DNA of 24,741 bases from UBA660 sp046704245 (GCA_046704245.1 JBJKSD010000013.1:1-24741); one strand, 5' to 3'; positions 1 through 7,801 are shown, numbered from the stretch's first letter. A program made the numbers and translations. The notes: generated by a model from the sequence alone, not told the origin.

Positions 1-512
1 TGTTCTTTATTTCTTAATTCGACTTTAGCTTGATTATTAGCAGTAATCATATCGTTCATTTGTTTAATTAAGTCATCATTATATTTTGATAATTGTTCAG
101 TAATAGAGATACGATAGATAAAATCAGTTAAGGTTTGAGCTCCCATAACATACTCTAAATACGCTGATTCAGAATCAGAAAGTTGATAGAAACTCATTAA
201 TTCTTTAGTTTCCTTATCTTTTTCATCTATTTTAACATTTAATTCTTCTATCTCTTTAGTCTTATCAGCTATTTCTTTTTGGGTTTTATCTATATCGATA
301 TATATTTGATTAATAGCATTCTTAGTATCTTTTATTTGTTTATCTGTTAAATTAATTTGATTACCAGTTTCTTTAGCATCTTGTTCTAATTTATTTAGTT
401 CATTTACTAAAGTACCCAAAGTCTTAGCTTCTATTACTGGATAATTAATAAAAACAGCCATTATTAAAACATTTATTAATAAAATTTTAGTTATTTTTTT
501 TATTATATTCAT
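1..512 (-). CDS. PcsB/CwlO-like secreted coiled-coil cell-wall protein, N-terminal part only
   Basis: This is the first 170 residues of a gene whose 3' end lies beyond base 1. The ATG at 510-512 is preceded by a good site (AAGGAGTG). The protein opens with a signal peptide: a lysine-containing start, a hydrophobic stretch at about residues 9-24, and a likely cleavage near IEA-KT around residue 29. From about residue 33 it is a long heptad-rich coiled coil (LNKLEQDAKETGNQINLT and similar), followed by the segment SAYLEYVMGAQTLTDFIYRI. That arrangement is typical of the N-terminal domain of PcsB, CwlO and EnvC-like hydrolases or hydrolase activators controlled by FtsEX. The catalytic domain (CHAP, NlpC/P60 or LytM) would be outside the window, so the enzyme class cannot be stated. 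It starts 14 bases after the FemAB-type gene stops, so the two are probably cotranscribed. Confidence 0.75.
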   Translation of the reverse strand, partial: MNIIKKITKILLINVLIMAVFINYPVIEAKTLGTLVNELNKLEQDAKETGNQINLTDKQIKDTKNAINQIYIDIDKTQKEIADKTKEIEELNVKIDEKDKETKELMSFYQLSDSESAYLEYVMGAQTLTDFIYRISITEQLSKYNDDLIKQMNDMITANNQAKVELRNKE

Positions 513-526
513 TATTTCACTCCTTA

Positions 527-1762
527 TTAATGACGAATCAATTTAAATATTCTTTTTATAATTGGTTCTAAGGTATTAATAATATTATAAATAAATTTAT
601 TAATCGGTAAATCATATTCGCCAATAAATTCTAATACTAGAGGGTTAAATTTAGATTTAAAGGTAGATAGATGATCTTGTAACGAACCATCTACTCCTCC
701 TAGATTAGCATATTGATATTCATGTTCTAAACAATACATTAAACGATAATAAGTTAAACCATTATTAATCTTTAAATTAGGTAATACGCTAATATCATTA
801 CCGGCATATAAAAATTCAACCATTTTAATACCTTCTTTATTGCCTGGTAAGATGACCATAGCAGCTGATGTGGTAATTATTTCACCTCTAGTAGCTTTTA
901 TATCGTTAGCTATTTCTTTTTGTTTTAATAAAAAGTCGCGATCTAAATTCTTATCATCTAATGATTCTTCAATAAACGTTAAATATTTATTAATATCTAT
1001 ACGTCCAAAGAAAAGAATAGCTCTATCTTTAAAAGCCTTCATCATTTTTTCAAAATAGGTTTTATTACGTAATGATATATTTTGTCTAGCTTCAGTTTTA
1101 TTTAAAATAGCTAAAAATTCATCTAAATCTTCCAGATTAGTAGAATGATTAAAGATGACTCCTCTTTTTTCATGATAATCTCCAAGATATCCTCTAACAT
1201 TTTTACGTAGTGTTTTTAAAAATTGTTTTTTATTAAAAAAGGTGCCTTCAGGACTTATTAATGGAACTACCATCGTATATCTAGGTTGTAGATATGCACC
1301 AATTTCTTTGCTATAACCTTTATGAATATAGCCACTATGTTTTAAATTATCGATTATTGTTTCTACATGTTCACTATAAAAATGATATTCTTCATTATCA
1401 TCTAATGGATGTACTCTTCTTTCATAAAAGGCTATATATGGATCTATTTTAACTACATAAGCGCTTCTACTCTTAGCATATAATTTTATATGTTTAGTAA
1501 ATTCTTGTAGTATTTTTTTATCTGTATAATCCATTAAATAACCCCTAGGAATATAGAAAAGACAATAGTTAAAAGGTAATCTTTTAATTAAAATAAGAGC
1601 TGTGGCCACTAAAGTATCATCTTTATATAAACCACAAATAGTACTATCCCAATTATCTTTAACGATAGTCCAAGCATAATCTTGCATAATTGGAGCTTTA
1701 CTATATTGTTCATAAAACTTTTTATATTCATCGATATTAATACGATCTTTAAATGTATACAT
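527..1762 (-). CDS. FemAB/MurM-family peptidoglycan-bridge aminoacyltransferase
   Basis: This 411-residue protein resembles the FemA/FemB/FemX/MurM family, cytoplasmic enzymes that use aminoacyl-tRNA to add amino acids to the lysine side chain of lipid II. Family-like segments include the N-terminal KAPIMQDYAWTIVK, the TLRKNVRGYLGDY region, and the C-terminal MVEFLYAGNDISVLPNLKIN...LMYCLEHEYQYANLGGVDG segment of the second GNAT-like subdomain. A helical insertion around residues 255-290 (FIEESLDDKNLDRDFLLKQKE) matches the coiled-coil arm of FemA-type proteins. The length is normal for the family. The ATG follows a modest site (GTTGGTAG) and an extended -10 promoter lies upstream. The next gene encodes a PcsB-like wall protein, so this is a wall-building operon. 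The amino acid transferred cannot be read from the sequence. Confidence 0.85.
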   Translation of the reverse strand: MYTFKDRINIDEYKKFYEQYSKAPIMQDYAWTIVKDNWDSTICGLYKDDTLVATALILIKRLPFNYCLFYIPRGYLMDYTDKKILQEFTKHIKLYAKSRSAYVVKIDPYIAFYERRVHPLDDNEEYHFYSEHVETIIDNLKHSGYIHKGYSKEIGAYLQPRYTMVVPLISPEGTFFNKKQFLKTLRKNVRGYLGDYHEKRGVIFNHSTNLEDLDEFLAILNKTEARQNISLRNKTYFEKMMKAFKDRAILFFGRIDINKYLTFIEESLDDKNLDRDFLLKQKEIANDIKATRGEIITTSAAMVILPGNKEGIKMVEFLYAGNDISVLPNLKINNGLTYYRLMYCLEHEYQYANLGGVDGSLQDHLSTFKSKFNPLVLEFIGEYDLPINKFIYNIINTLEPIIKRIFKLIRH

Positions 1763-1795
1763 ATATCTACCAACTTTTCTTATTTTCTATAAATA

Positions 1796-1804
1796 ATTAT
1801 ATCA
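1796..1804 (-). promoter_or_regulatory. Extended -10 promoter for the FemAB-type gene
   Basis: On the minus strand the sequence reads TGATATAAT, a perfect -10 with the TG extension. No convincing -35 lies at the normal distance. The predicted start would be about 27 bases before the ATG at 1762. The same nine bases recur before uvrC, holA and the 223-aa membrane protein gene. Confidence 0.55.
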
Positions 1805-1913
1805 TATATAGATATATATGGCTATAAAGTATCACTATGTATACATGTAATTTTTACCAATCTAAGACATTATTTATAACTAAAATTCATACCATATATT
1901 AGGAGTGAAACAG

Positions 1914-2609
1914 ATGTTACTGGCTTTAATTAACTTATTAAAATCATTATCTTTACTTACTGCTTCTTATAGTAATAACTTATTTCCAGCCCCTTTAGAA
2001 AAAAGTGAAGAAGAACGTTTAATTAGATTAATGCGTATGGGGGATAAGGTGGCTCGCAATAAATTAATCGAACATAATTTAAGATTAGTAGCCCATATTG
2101 TTAAGAAGTTTGATAAAAACAGAAACGATGTCGATGATCTTATTAGTATTGGTACTATTGGTTTAATAAAAGGTGTCGATTCGTTCTCTATTAGACATGG
2201 TACTAGAATTACTACATATTGTGCTAGATGTATTGAAAATGAAATTCTTATGTACTTTCGTAGTAATAAAAAAAATAATAAAAATGTCAGTATTAATGAA
2301 CCTATTGGTTTTGATAAAGATGGTAATGAGATATCATTTATCGATATAATGAAAACCCCTAATCCTGATTTTAATGAAGAATTACATATTAAAAATAATG
2401 TTATGTTATTAAAGAAATATATGAAAGTATTAAATGATCGCGAAAAAGAAATTATTATTAATCGATATGGTCTATTCAATCAAGATGAATTAACCCAAAA
2501 AGAAATAGCTAATAAATTAAAAATATCGAGAAGTTATGTTTCGCGAATTGAAAAGAGAGCTTTAACTAAAATATTAAAAGAATTTATTAAGAATAAAAAT
2601 ATTGCTTAA
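1914..2609 (+). CDS. sigK: RNA polymerase sporulation sigma factor SigK (pro-SigK), uninterrupted
   Basis: This 231-residue sigma-70 family factor directs late mother-cell transcription during sporulation. I chose the ATG at 1914 because AGGAGTG at 1901-1907 is correctly spaced; an in-frame GTG at 1905 lies inside that site. It matches SigK better than SigE: FPAPL, IEHNLRLVAHIVKKF (region 2), DLISIGTIGLIKG, CARCIENEILMYFR, EPIGFDKDGNEISFIDIM, DREKEIIINRYGL and a region 4.2 helix-turn-helix ISRSYVSRIEKRAL. The first 20 or so residues are hydrophobic (MLLALINLLKSLSLL), like the pro-sequence that SpoIVFB removes in Bacillus, so processing is probably retained. The reading frame is whole, with no sign of a skin-type insertion. 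It stands alone on the plus strand, divergent from the FemAB-type gene and convergent with tmk. I could not identify its own promoter. Confidence 0.93.
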   Translation: MLLALINLLKSLSLLTASYSNNLFPAPLEKSEEERLIRLMRMGDKVARNKLIEHNLRLVAHIVKKFDKNRNDVDDLISIGTIGLIKGVDSFSIRHGTRITTYCARCIENEILMYFRSNKKNNKNVSINEPIGFDKDGNEISFIDIMKTPNPDFNEELHIKNNVMLLKKYMKVLNDREKEIIINRYGLFNQDELTQKEIANKLKISRSYVSRIEKRALTKILKEFIKNKNIA

Positions 2610-2628
2610 TATCTATATAAATGCTAAT

Positions 2629-2661
2629 AAATAAAAAGTATGGTCTACATACTTTTTATTT
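2629..2661. terminator. Bidirectional terminator between sigK and tmk
   Basis: A perfect 14-bp stem (AAATAAAAAGTATG at 2629-2642, complement at 2648-2661) encloses a 5-base loop. The tmk stop codon (TAG, 2645-2647) lies in the loop, so the last five sense codons of tmk form one arm. T-rich arms serve both strands. Confidence 0.85.
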
Positions 2662-3328
2662 GTTCATTAAATTTATTATATACTTCTTCGTGAATAGTCT
2701 CTATAGTCTTTATATGATTATTATCTACACAATTAATTATTTGCCAATGGTAGATATCAGCCATTTCTAAATAAGCAGCTTCAGCATTCTTTAAATGAGC
2801 TTCAGAAGCCTCATGGCTATCTGGTAATTCTTTTCTTTCTTTCTTTAATTCTAAAGCATATTGATAAGGCATATATAATAAGAACATTAAATCAGGTTTA
2901 GGTAATTCTAATAACTGATATTCTAATTGATCTAACCATTGATACATTTTTATTCTTTCTTCTTTATTAGTTATCTTACTAGCTTGATGTCCCATATTAG
3001 ATGTTACATAACGATCTAGTATAACATAATAACCGTTAGCTAATAGATCATTAATCTTACCTATATTATATTTACGATCAGCAGCATAATATAATGATGC
3101 TACTTTGGGTTCTACATTAGTAGCTCCTTCAGAAAACCAACTTTCACATATCTGGGGTTTACCTAAATAAGGTCCCCCAATTATTTTACCTGTTGGTGAA
3201 TCATAATTAGGGAATGAAAATTGTGCTACCTTCTCCCCTTCTTTCTTTAATCTTTCAACTAGTAGATTAGTTTGGGTCTGTTTACCGGAACAATCAGTTC
3301 CTTCAATAACTATTAACTTACCTTTCAT
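2645..3328 (-). CDS. tmk: Thymidylate kinase (dTMP kinase), Clostridia-type variant
   Basis: This 227-residue P-loop kinase should phosphorylate dTMP to dTDP for DNA synthesis in the cytoplasm. It begins KLIVIEGTDCSGKQTQTNLL, where GTDCSGKQT is a Walker A motif with Gln after the Lys instead of the usual Thr. Other marks are FSFPNYDSPTGKIIG, the DR(Y) signature as ILDRYVTSNMGHQASK (in place of the more usual RY..SS.AYQ), a lid region rich in Lys and Arg (ELKKERKELPDS) and a C-terminal INCVDNNHIKTIETIHEEVYN. I remember this variant, with TSNM.HQASK, from clostridial genomes annotated as thymidylate kinase. The ATG follows GGAGGTATT. It is the last gene of the lepA-hemW run, ten bases after hemW, and ends inside a bidirectional terminator. 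Confidence 0.87.
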   Translation of the reverse strand: MKGKLIVIEGTDCSGKQTQTNLLVERLKKEGEKVAQFSFPNYDSPTGKIIGGPYLGKPQICESWFSEGATNVEPKVASLYYAADRKYNIGKINDLLANGYYVILDRYVTSNMGHQASKITNKEERIKMYQWLDQLEYQLLELPKPDLMFLLYMPYQYALELKKERKELPDSHEASEAHLKNAEAAYLEMADIYHWQIINCVDNNHIKTIETIHEEVYNKFNEQIKSM

Positions 3329-3338
3329 AATACCTCCA

Positions 3339-4424
3339 CTACAATATAAAATTTATTAATATTTCATTTGATATATATATTTTATCAATAGGTATATAAA
3401 TATTTGTTCCATCATCGATTAAATCTTTATTATTAATTAATTTATTAAGAGGAAAGGCTTGGTAGATATCTATCTTATATTTATCTTTAAAATATTGTTT
3501 ATTGATACCAGATATTTTTCTTAATCCTAGAATCATTTCATATTCCATTTGTTCATTCTTATTAACAACCTTTTCCTTATATCGATAATGACCACTACCA
3601 TAATTATTAATACTTCTAGTATTCTCATAACGAATATTTTCAATATAACCATGAGCACCCAAACCAAAACCATAATAAGGTTCATTATGCCAGTAATTTA
3701 GATTGTGTCTAGATTGATAGTTTGGTTTGGCAAAATTACTTATTTCATAATGAATAAAATGATTAGCTTTTAAAGTATCACATATATATTGATACATAGT
3801 ATACTCTAAATCAGGATCAATATTATTAACTTTATCGATATATAATTTAGTGTGCTCTTCTAATATTAATGAATAAGTAGATATATGCGTAATATCTAAA
3901 GATAATATGTTATCTATATCTTCTTTTAATTGGGCTAAAGTTTGATTAGGTAACCCATAAATTAAATCGACATTAATATTAGTAATACCAATCTTTTTAG
4001 CATTTTTAATTAAGGTTATAACTTGTTTATTTGAATGGTGTCTATTTAATAATTGTAGAAATTCTTCATTAAAAGTTTGGATACCAATACTTAAACGATT
4101 TACTTTATGTTCTTTAAATAATTTTAATTTATCGATATCAGTATTTTCAGGATTACATTCAATAGTAAATTCGACATCATCAGCAAAATTAAATATTTTG
4201 ATAATATTAAATAATTTTGCTAATTGTTCTAGGGATAAAGAGCTTGGCGTTCCTCCTCCAAGATAGATTGTTTTTATTAATTCTTGTTGATAATTATTTT
4301 TTATTTCTTGTTCTAATGCTATCAGATATTTATCAACTAATTCTTTATTATATATAATCTTACTAAAATCACAATAAGAACAAATATTACTACAAAAGGG
4401 AATATGGATATACACAGCCTTCAT
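3339..4424 (-). CDS. hemW: Radical SAM protein HemW (heme chaperone, HemN-like)
   Basis: This 361-residue protein belongs to the HemW branch of the HemN-like radical SAM enzymes. HemW binds heme and hands it to target proteins, and lacks the coproporphyrinogen dehydrogenase activity of true HemN. The iron-sulfur motif CSNICSYC (C-x3-C-x2-C, residues 11-18) follows MKAVYIHIPF. Further marks are the SAM-binding YLGGGTPSSL, EFTIECNPEN, VNRLSIGIQTFNEEFLQLLNR, NVDLIYGLPNQT, and the C-terminal YWHNEPYYGFGLGAHGY. I start it at the ATG at 4422-4424, which gives the usual MK.VYIHIPFC start; a GTG at 4436 is in frame but lies in the likely ribosome site. It sits between a zinc-finger-like unknown (16-base gap) and tmk (10-base gap). 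In B. subtilis the homologue directly follows lepA. Confidence 0.92.
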   Translation of the reverse strand: MKAVYIHIPFCSNICSYCDFSKIIYNKELVDKYLIALEQEIKNNYQQELIKTIYLGGGTPSSLSLEQLAKLFNIIKIFNFADDVEFTIECNPENTDIDKLKLFKEHKVNRLSIGIQTFNEEFLQLLNRHHSNKQVITLIKNAKKIGITNINVDLIYGLPNQTLAQLKEDIDNILSLDITHISTYSLILEEHTKLYIDKVNNIDPDLEYTMYQYICDTLKANHFIHYEISNFAKPNYQSRHNLNYWHNEPYYGFGLGAHGYIENIRYENTRSINNYGSGHYRYKEKVVNKNEQMEYEMILGLRKISGINKQYFKDKYKIDIYQAFPLNKLINNKDLIDDGTNIYIPIDKIYISNEILINFIL

Positions 4425-4440
4425 ATAATCACTCACATAT

Positions 4441-5052
4441 TTATTTATTTAATCTTTTAAAAGTAAATCCACCATTAAAGCGGTCATTTAACTCGGAATA
4501 AGAGATCATACCTTCATATTCATCAAAATTATGATAATCAATAATGCCCATCTGGATTGCGTCAAATTGAGCAATAGATATAGGTAAATTATCTTTACAA
4601 GTATCATGGACTTGTAAACTTCTATCTAATACAAAAGTTTCATTAGTAGTTAAATTATCGATAAGTGGTCGATAAATAACATATCTATTACCTGGATGTA
4701 TTAATCTAGTACATAGTGAGCAAACTTTTTCTTCTTTAGCTTTAGCCAAAGAAAATTTCGGATAAACCATAACTATATTACCTTCAAATAAATAATAACT
4801 AGTGTTATCACGTATAAATTGTGACATAGCATCAGTTATTGAAGCAATAGATTCACCTTCATGAGCTCTAATTACTCTTCTAGCTACCCTACTATCAGCC
4901 ATATTTATAATATCTTGTTTATATAAAGTTAATAATTGGACTCGTAATGCTCGATTAGGAATAGCCATAATCTCTTTTAAAGTATAATCATAATATTCTT
5001 TTGCTTCTAATTCTTCAATTGGTTGGCTAATTGTTACTACTAATGAATCCAC
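4441..5052 (-). CDS. Unknown protein with a possible Cys/His zinc site
   Basis: I do not recognise this 203-residue protein. It is soluble, without signal peptide or membrane segment. The first 85 residues look mainly helical and are rich in charged residues (EELEAKEYYDYTLKEIMAIP, then VARRVIRAHEGESIASITDAM). The middle holds C111-x2-C114 and H149-x2-C152 (VCSLCTRLIHPGN and LQVHDTCKDNLP), spaced like a treble-clef or LIM-type zinc finger. The only in-frame start I find is a GTG at 5050-5052 with AGGGGG about eight bases upstream. It lies 22 bases after lepA and 16 bases before hemW, where B. subtilis has no gene. Cotranscription suggests a translation- or housekeeping-linked role, but that is only context. 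Confidence 0.7.
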   Translation of the reverse strand: MDSLVVTISQPIEELEAKEYYDYTLKEIMAIPNRALRVQLLTLYKQDIINMADSRVARRVIRAHEGESIASITDAMSQFIRDNTSYYLFEGNIVMVYPKFSLAKAKEEKVCSLCTRLIHPGNRYVIYRPLIDNLTTNETFVLDRSLQVHDTCKDNLPISIAQFDAIQMGIIDYHNFDEYEGMISYSELNDRFNGGFTFKRLNK

Positions 5053-5074
5053 CTTAAATCCCCCTACTTGCTAA

Positions 5075-6868
5075 TTATTCATCAACACTTAAAACCGATA
5101 AGAATGCTTCTTGAGGTATTTCAACATTACCTATTCTTTTCATTCTTTTTTTACCCTCTTTTTGTTTTTCTAATAATTTTTTCTTTCTAGTGACATCGCC
5201 GCCATAACATTTAGCTAAAACATTTTTTCTTAAAGCTTTAATATCAGTTCTAGCAATAACTTTAGCACCAATAATCGCTTGTATAGGCACTTCAAATTGT
5301 TGTCTTGGTATTAATTCTTTTAATTTTTCTACTACTATTCTACCACGTTTATAGGCTGATTGTCGATGAATAATTGTACTTAAAGCATCAACTATTTCAC
5401 CATTTAATAAAATATCCATTTTTACTAAATCATTAGGGCGATATCCAATTAATTCATAATCAAAAGAAGCATAACCTTTAGTATAAGATTTTAACTTATC
5501 AAAGAAATCATAGACGATTTCTGATAAAGGTAATTCATAATGAATATTGACTCGATTATTAAAATATTCCATACCCATATATTGACCTCTTTTATCTTGA
5601 CATAATTCCATAACCGAACCTACATATTCATTAGGTACTAAGATGTTAGTTTTAATATATGGTTCTCTTATCTCTAAGATTTTTTGACGATCAGGTAATT
5701 TAGATGGGCTATCGATTAATATTTGTTCATTATTATTCATAATTACTTCATAGATAACACTAGGACTAGTAGCAATAATATCTAAATCAAATTCTCGTTC
5801 AATGCGTTCTTGGATAATATCCATATGTAATAAACCTAAGAAACCACATCGAAAACCAAACCCTAAAGCTTTAGATGTTTCTGGTTCATATTGTAATGAA
5901 GCATCGTTTAATTTTAATTTTTCTAAAGCTTCTCTTAAATCACCATATCTAGCATTCTCAATTGGATATAAACCACAAAAGACCATTGGTTTCATTGGTT
6001 TATATCCTGGTAAAGATACTTTGGTTGGTCGCTCTTTTAAAGTAATAGTATCACCAACTTTAATATCACTAATATCTCTAATACTAGCTGATAAGAACCC
6101 TACTTCACCAGTAACTAATTTTTGTTTTTTAATTACTTTAGGGGAATTAATACCTAATTCATCTACTTCATATATAGCATTAGTAGCCATCATCTTTATG
6201 GTATCACCAACATTTATCTCACCACTTACTATTCTTATTAAGGCGATAACACCTCGATATGGATCATAAAAACTATCGAAGATTAAAGCTTGTAATTCAT
6301 CCTTTATGTTACCTTTGGGAGCGGGAATACGGGTAATAATAGCTTCAATTAATGCTTTTACTCCGGCTCCTGTTTTAGCGCTAGTTAAGATTATTTCTTC
6401 TTCCTTAAAACCCAAAAGGGTTACTAATTCTTGTTTAACACTTTCAATATTGGCATTAGGTAAATCAATCTTATTAATAACTGGAATAATAGTAAGATTA
6501 TGTTCCATAGCTAGATAGACATTAGCTAAAGTTTGAGCTTCTATACCCTGAGCAGCATCTACTACTAAAAGAGCGCCCTCACAGGCCGCTAGACTTCTTG
6601 ATACTTCATAAGTAAAATCGACGTGACCGGGAGTATCAATTAAATGCAATTTATATTCTTGATTTTGATAATTATATTTTAATTGGACAGCATTTAATTT
6701 AATGGTAATTCCACGTTCACGTTCTAGTTCCATACTATCTAGTAATTGATTTTTCTTTTCTCTATCACTGATTGCATTAGTTAATTCTAATATACGATCA
6801 GCTAGAGTACTTTTACCATGATCAATATGGGCAATTATTGAAAAGTTACGAATATTTTCTTGTTTCAT
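5075..6868 (-). CDS. lepA: Translation elongation factor 4 (LepA), back-translocating GTPase
   Basis: This 597-residue GTPase acts on the 70S ribosome and is reported to back-translocate or remodel stalled or initiating ribosomes. The G domain holds all GTP motifs: AHIDHGKST (G1), RGITIK (G2), DTPGH (G3), NKIDLP (G4) and SAKTG (G5). The remainder matches LepA: YRGVIALIRIVSGEINVGD, PMVFCGLYPIE, GFGFRCGFLGLLHMDI, and the LepA-specific C-terminal domain with YEYIGYR-like FDYELIGYRPNDLVKMDILLN and AKCYGGDVTRKKKLLEKQKEGK. The length is standard. I start at the ATG at 6866-6868, preceded by GGGTGATATT; an in-frame TTG at 6880 lies upstream of that site. It follows the DUF1003 gene by 17 bases and precedes the zinc-finger-like gene by 22. 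Position downstream of gpr-spoIIP matches Bacillus. Confidence 0.97.
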   Translation of the reverse strand: MKQENIRNFSIIAHIDHGKSTLADRILELTNAISDREKKNQLLDSMELERERGITIKLNAVQLKYNYQNQEYKLHLIDTPGHVDFTYEVSRSLAACEGALLVVDAAQGIEAQTLANVYLAMEHNLTIIPVINKIDLPNANIESVKQELVTLLGFKEEEIILTSAKTGAGVKALIEAIITRIPAPKGNIKDELQALIFDSFYDPYRGVIALIRIVSGEINVGDTIKMMATNAIYEVDELGINSPKVIKKQKLVTGEVGFLSASIRDISDIKVGDTITLKERPTKVSLPGYKPMKPMVFCGLYPIENARYGDLREALEKLKLNDASLQYEPETSKALGFGFRCGFLGLLHMDIIQERIEREFDLDIIATSPSVIYEVIMNNNEQILIDSPSKLPDRQKILEIREPYIKTNILVPNEYVGSVMELCQDKRGQYMGMEYFNNRVNIHYELPLSEIVYDFFDKLKSYTKGYASFDYELIGYRPNDLVKMDILLNGEIVDALSTIIHRQSAYKRGRIVVEKLKELIPRQQFEVPIQAIIGAKVIARTDIKALRKNVLAKCYGGDVTRKKKLLEKQKEGKKRMKRIGNVEIPQEAFLSVLSVDE

Positions 6869-6885
6869 AATATCACCCAATTATA

Positions 6886-7380
6886 TTATTTTCTATTTAA
6901 TAAGGTATTAATTTTTTCAATTAAATCTTTTTGATTCTTTTCGATAGCTTTAATTCGATTATGTAAATCTTCAATTATTATTTCAACTTTTAAATTAACT
7001 TTATAATCATTTTCAGCACGTTCACGATCTTTAGCTTCTTGTCTATTTTGGCTCATTAAAATAACTGGGGCTTGAATAGCTGCAATACATGATAATACTA
7101 AGTTAAGTAAAATAAAGGGATGTGGATCAAATGGTTGAATTAAATACCACATATTTAATCCCATCCAACCAAATATAACAACTGAAAAAGCAATAATAAA
7201 AGTCCAACTACCAGCAAATTTTGCTAAGTTATCAGCTGCTCTTTGAGCAAAAGTTAAATCCTTTCTGGCACTACTTTTAGCTATTGGTTTTTCTAAGATC
7301 ATATTAAGTATTTCTTCATCTGATAAATCATTTTTAACATCATCTAAGATTACTTTGACAATATTTCGATAATCTTTCAT
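6886..7380 (-). CDS. DUF1003 membrane protein
   Basis: This 164-residue protein matches the DUF1003 family: two membrane helices (about residues 57-80 and 88-109) around the conserved FGWMGLNMWYL...FDPHPFILLNLVLSCIAAIQAPVILMSQNRQEAKDRERAE, followed by a long basic/acidic coiled-coil tail (KVEIIIEDLHNRIKAIEKNQ). The N-terminal 40 residues are charged and probably cytoplasmic. The family function is unknown as far as I know. The ATG follows GAGAGGTAG. It is the first gene of the lepA run, directly after the terminator of the gpr-spoIIP operon, with a possible extended -10 (TGATATGAT) upstream. In B. subtilis, lepA follows yqxA directly, so this gene is an addition to the ancestral order. Confidence 0.85.
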   Translation of the reverse strand: MKDYRNIVKVILDDVKNDLSDEEILNMILEKPIAKSSARKDLTFAQRAADNLAKFAGSWTFIIAFSVVIFGWMGLNMWYLIQPFDPHPFILLNLVLSCIAAIQAPVILMSQNRQEAKDRERAENDYKVNLKVEIIIEDLHNRIKAIEKNQKDLIEKINTLLNRK

Positions 7381-7415
7381 ATAACTACCTCTCTTTTATC
7401 ATTTTATTTAATATT

Positions 7416-7424
7416 ATCATATCA
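7416..7424 (-). promoter_or_regulatory. Possible extended -10 promoter for the DUF1003-lepA-hemW-tmk run
   Basis: The minus strand reads TGATATGAT, one mismatch from the extended -10 seen elsewhere in the window. No good -35 is present. It lies between the terminator at 7455-7485 and the ATG at 7380, so a promoter is expected here. Confidence 0.4.
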
Positions 7425-7454
7425 TTTATTAAGAGGAAAATCGAGTATTTTATA

Positions 7455-7485
7455 TAAAAAAAATAAACGAATAAATCGTTTATTT
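7455..7485 (-). terminator. Terminator of the gpr-spoIIP operon
   Basis: On the minus strand a 10-bp stem (AAATAAACGA / TCGTTTATTT, 7461-7485) with a 5-base loop runs into a T-rich tail at 7455-7463. The stop codon of the small membrane protein (7480-7482) lies in the upstream arm. Confidence 0.85.
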
Positions 7486-7800
7486 AATAAATAATCTCTC
7501 TACTACTTTAAAAAATACACCCATGATATCATTAAAACCTCGTTCTAACGTTTTGGATATTTTAAGTCCTGACATAGAAACATTATTATTATAATTACGA
7601 TAATAATCTTCTAGATAGTTATCGACATCTATCTTTTTACCACTTTTAATATCTTTTTCAAACTGTTTTATCTTCTCTTCAGTTAGAGCGGCTTTTTGAT
7701 GTTGATCAAATTCATAATAACCACTAGTTTGTGATACATATAACGCTAAAAAGATAACAAAGAGACCAATAACAATAAACCGGAACCATTTATAGGCCAT
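7480..7800 (-). CDS. Small single-pass membrane protein in the YqxA position
   Basis: This is a 106-residue protein with one N-terminal membrane helix (about residues 6-22, FRFIVIGLFVIFLALYV) and an outside part rich in charged residues (AALTEEKIKQFEKDIKSGK, then VDNYLEDYYRNYNNNVSMSG) and a C-terminal amphipathic FNDIMGVFFKVVERLF. The ATG at 7798-7800 comes one base after the spoIIP stop, with AAAGGTGATTA lying in the last spoIIP codons; an in-frame GTG at 7809 is part of that site. In B. subtilis the gene after gpr-spoIIP is yqxA, a short single-pass protein of similar size and unknown function. I infer a positional counterpart, but I cannot show homology. The context points to a sporulation role, perhaps with SpoIIP in the septum or engulfing membrane. 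Confidence 0.75.
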   Translation of the reverse strand: MAYKWFRFIVIGLFVIFLALYVSQTSGYYEFDQHQKAALTEEKIKQFEKDIKSGKKIDVDNYLEDYYRNYNNNVSMSGLKISKTLERGFNDIMGVFFKVVERLFIK

Positions 7801-7801
7801 A

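Noticed and set aside
1888..1896. CATACCATA upstream of sigK resembles the -10 of SigK or SigE promoters.
   Set aside because: A start 7-8 bases downstream would fall in the AGGAGTG ribosome site and remove it; no matching -35 was found.
2611..2627. A 17-base stretch after sigK matches 21743-21759 after comEC with one difference.
   Set aside because: The sequence is AT-rich, only two copies exist, and chance matches of this length are expected in a window this large and biased.
5802..6269. A 155-codon open frame antisense to lepA, and similar ones antisense to sigK, cvpA and holA.
   Set aside because: They mirror strongly conserved genes, lack ribosome sites and look like compositional by-products.
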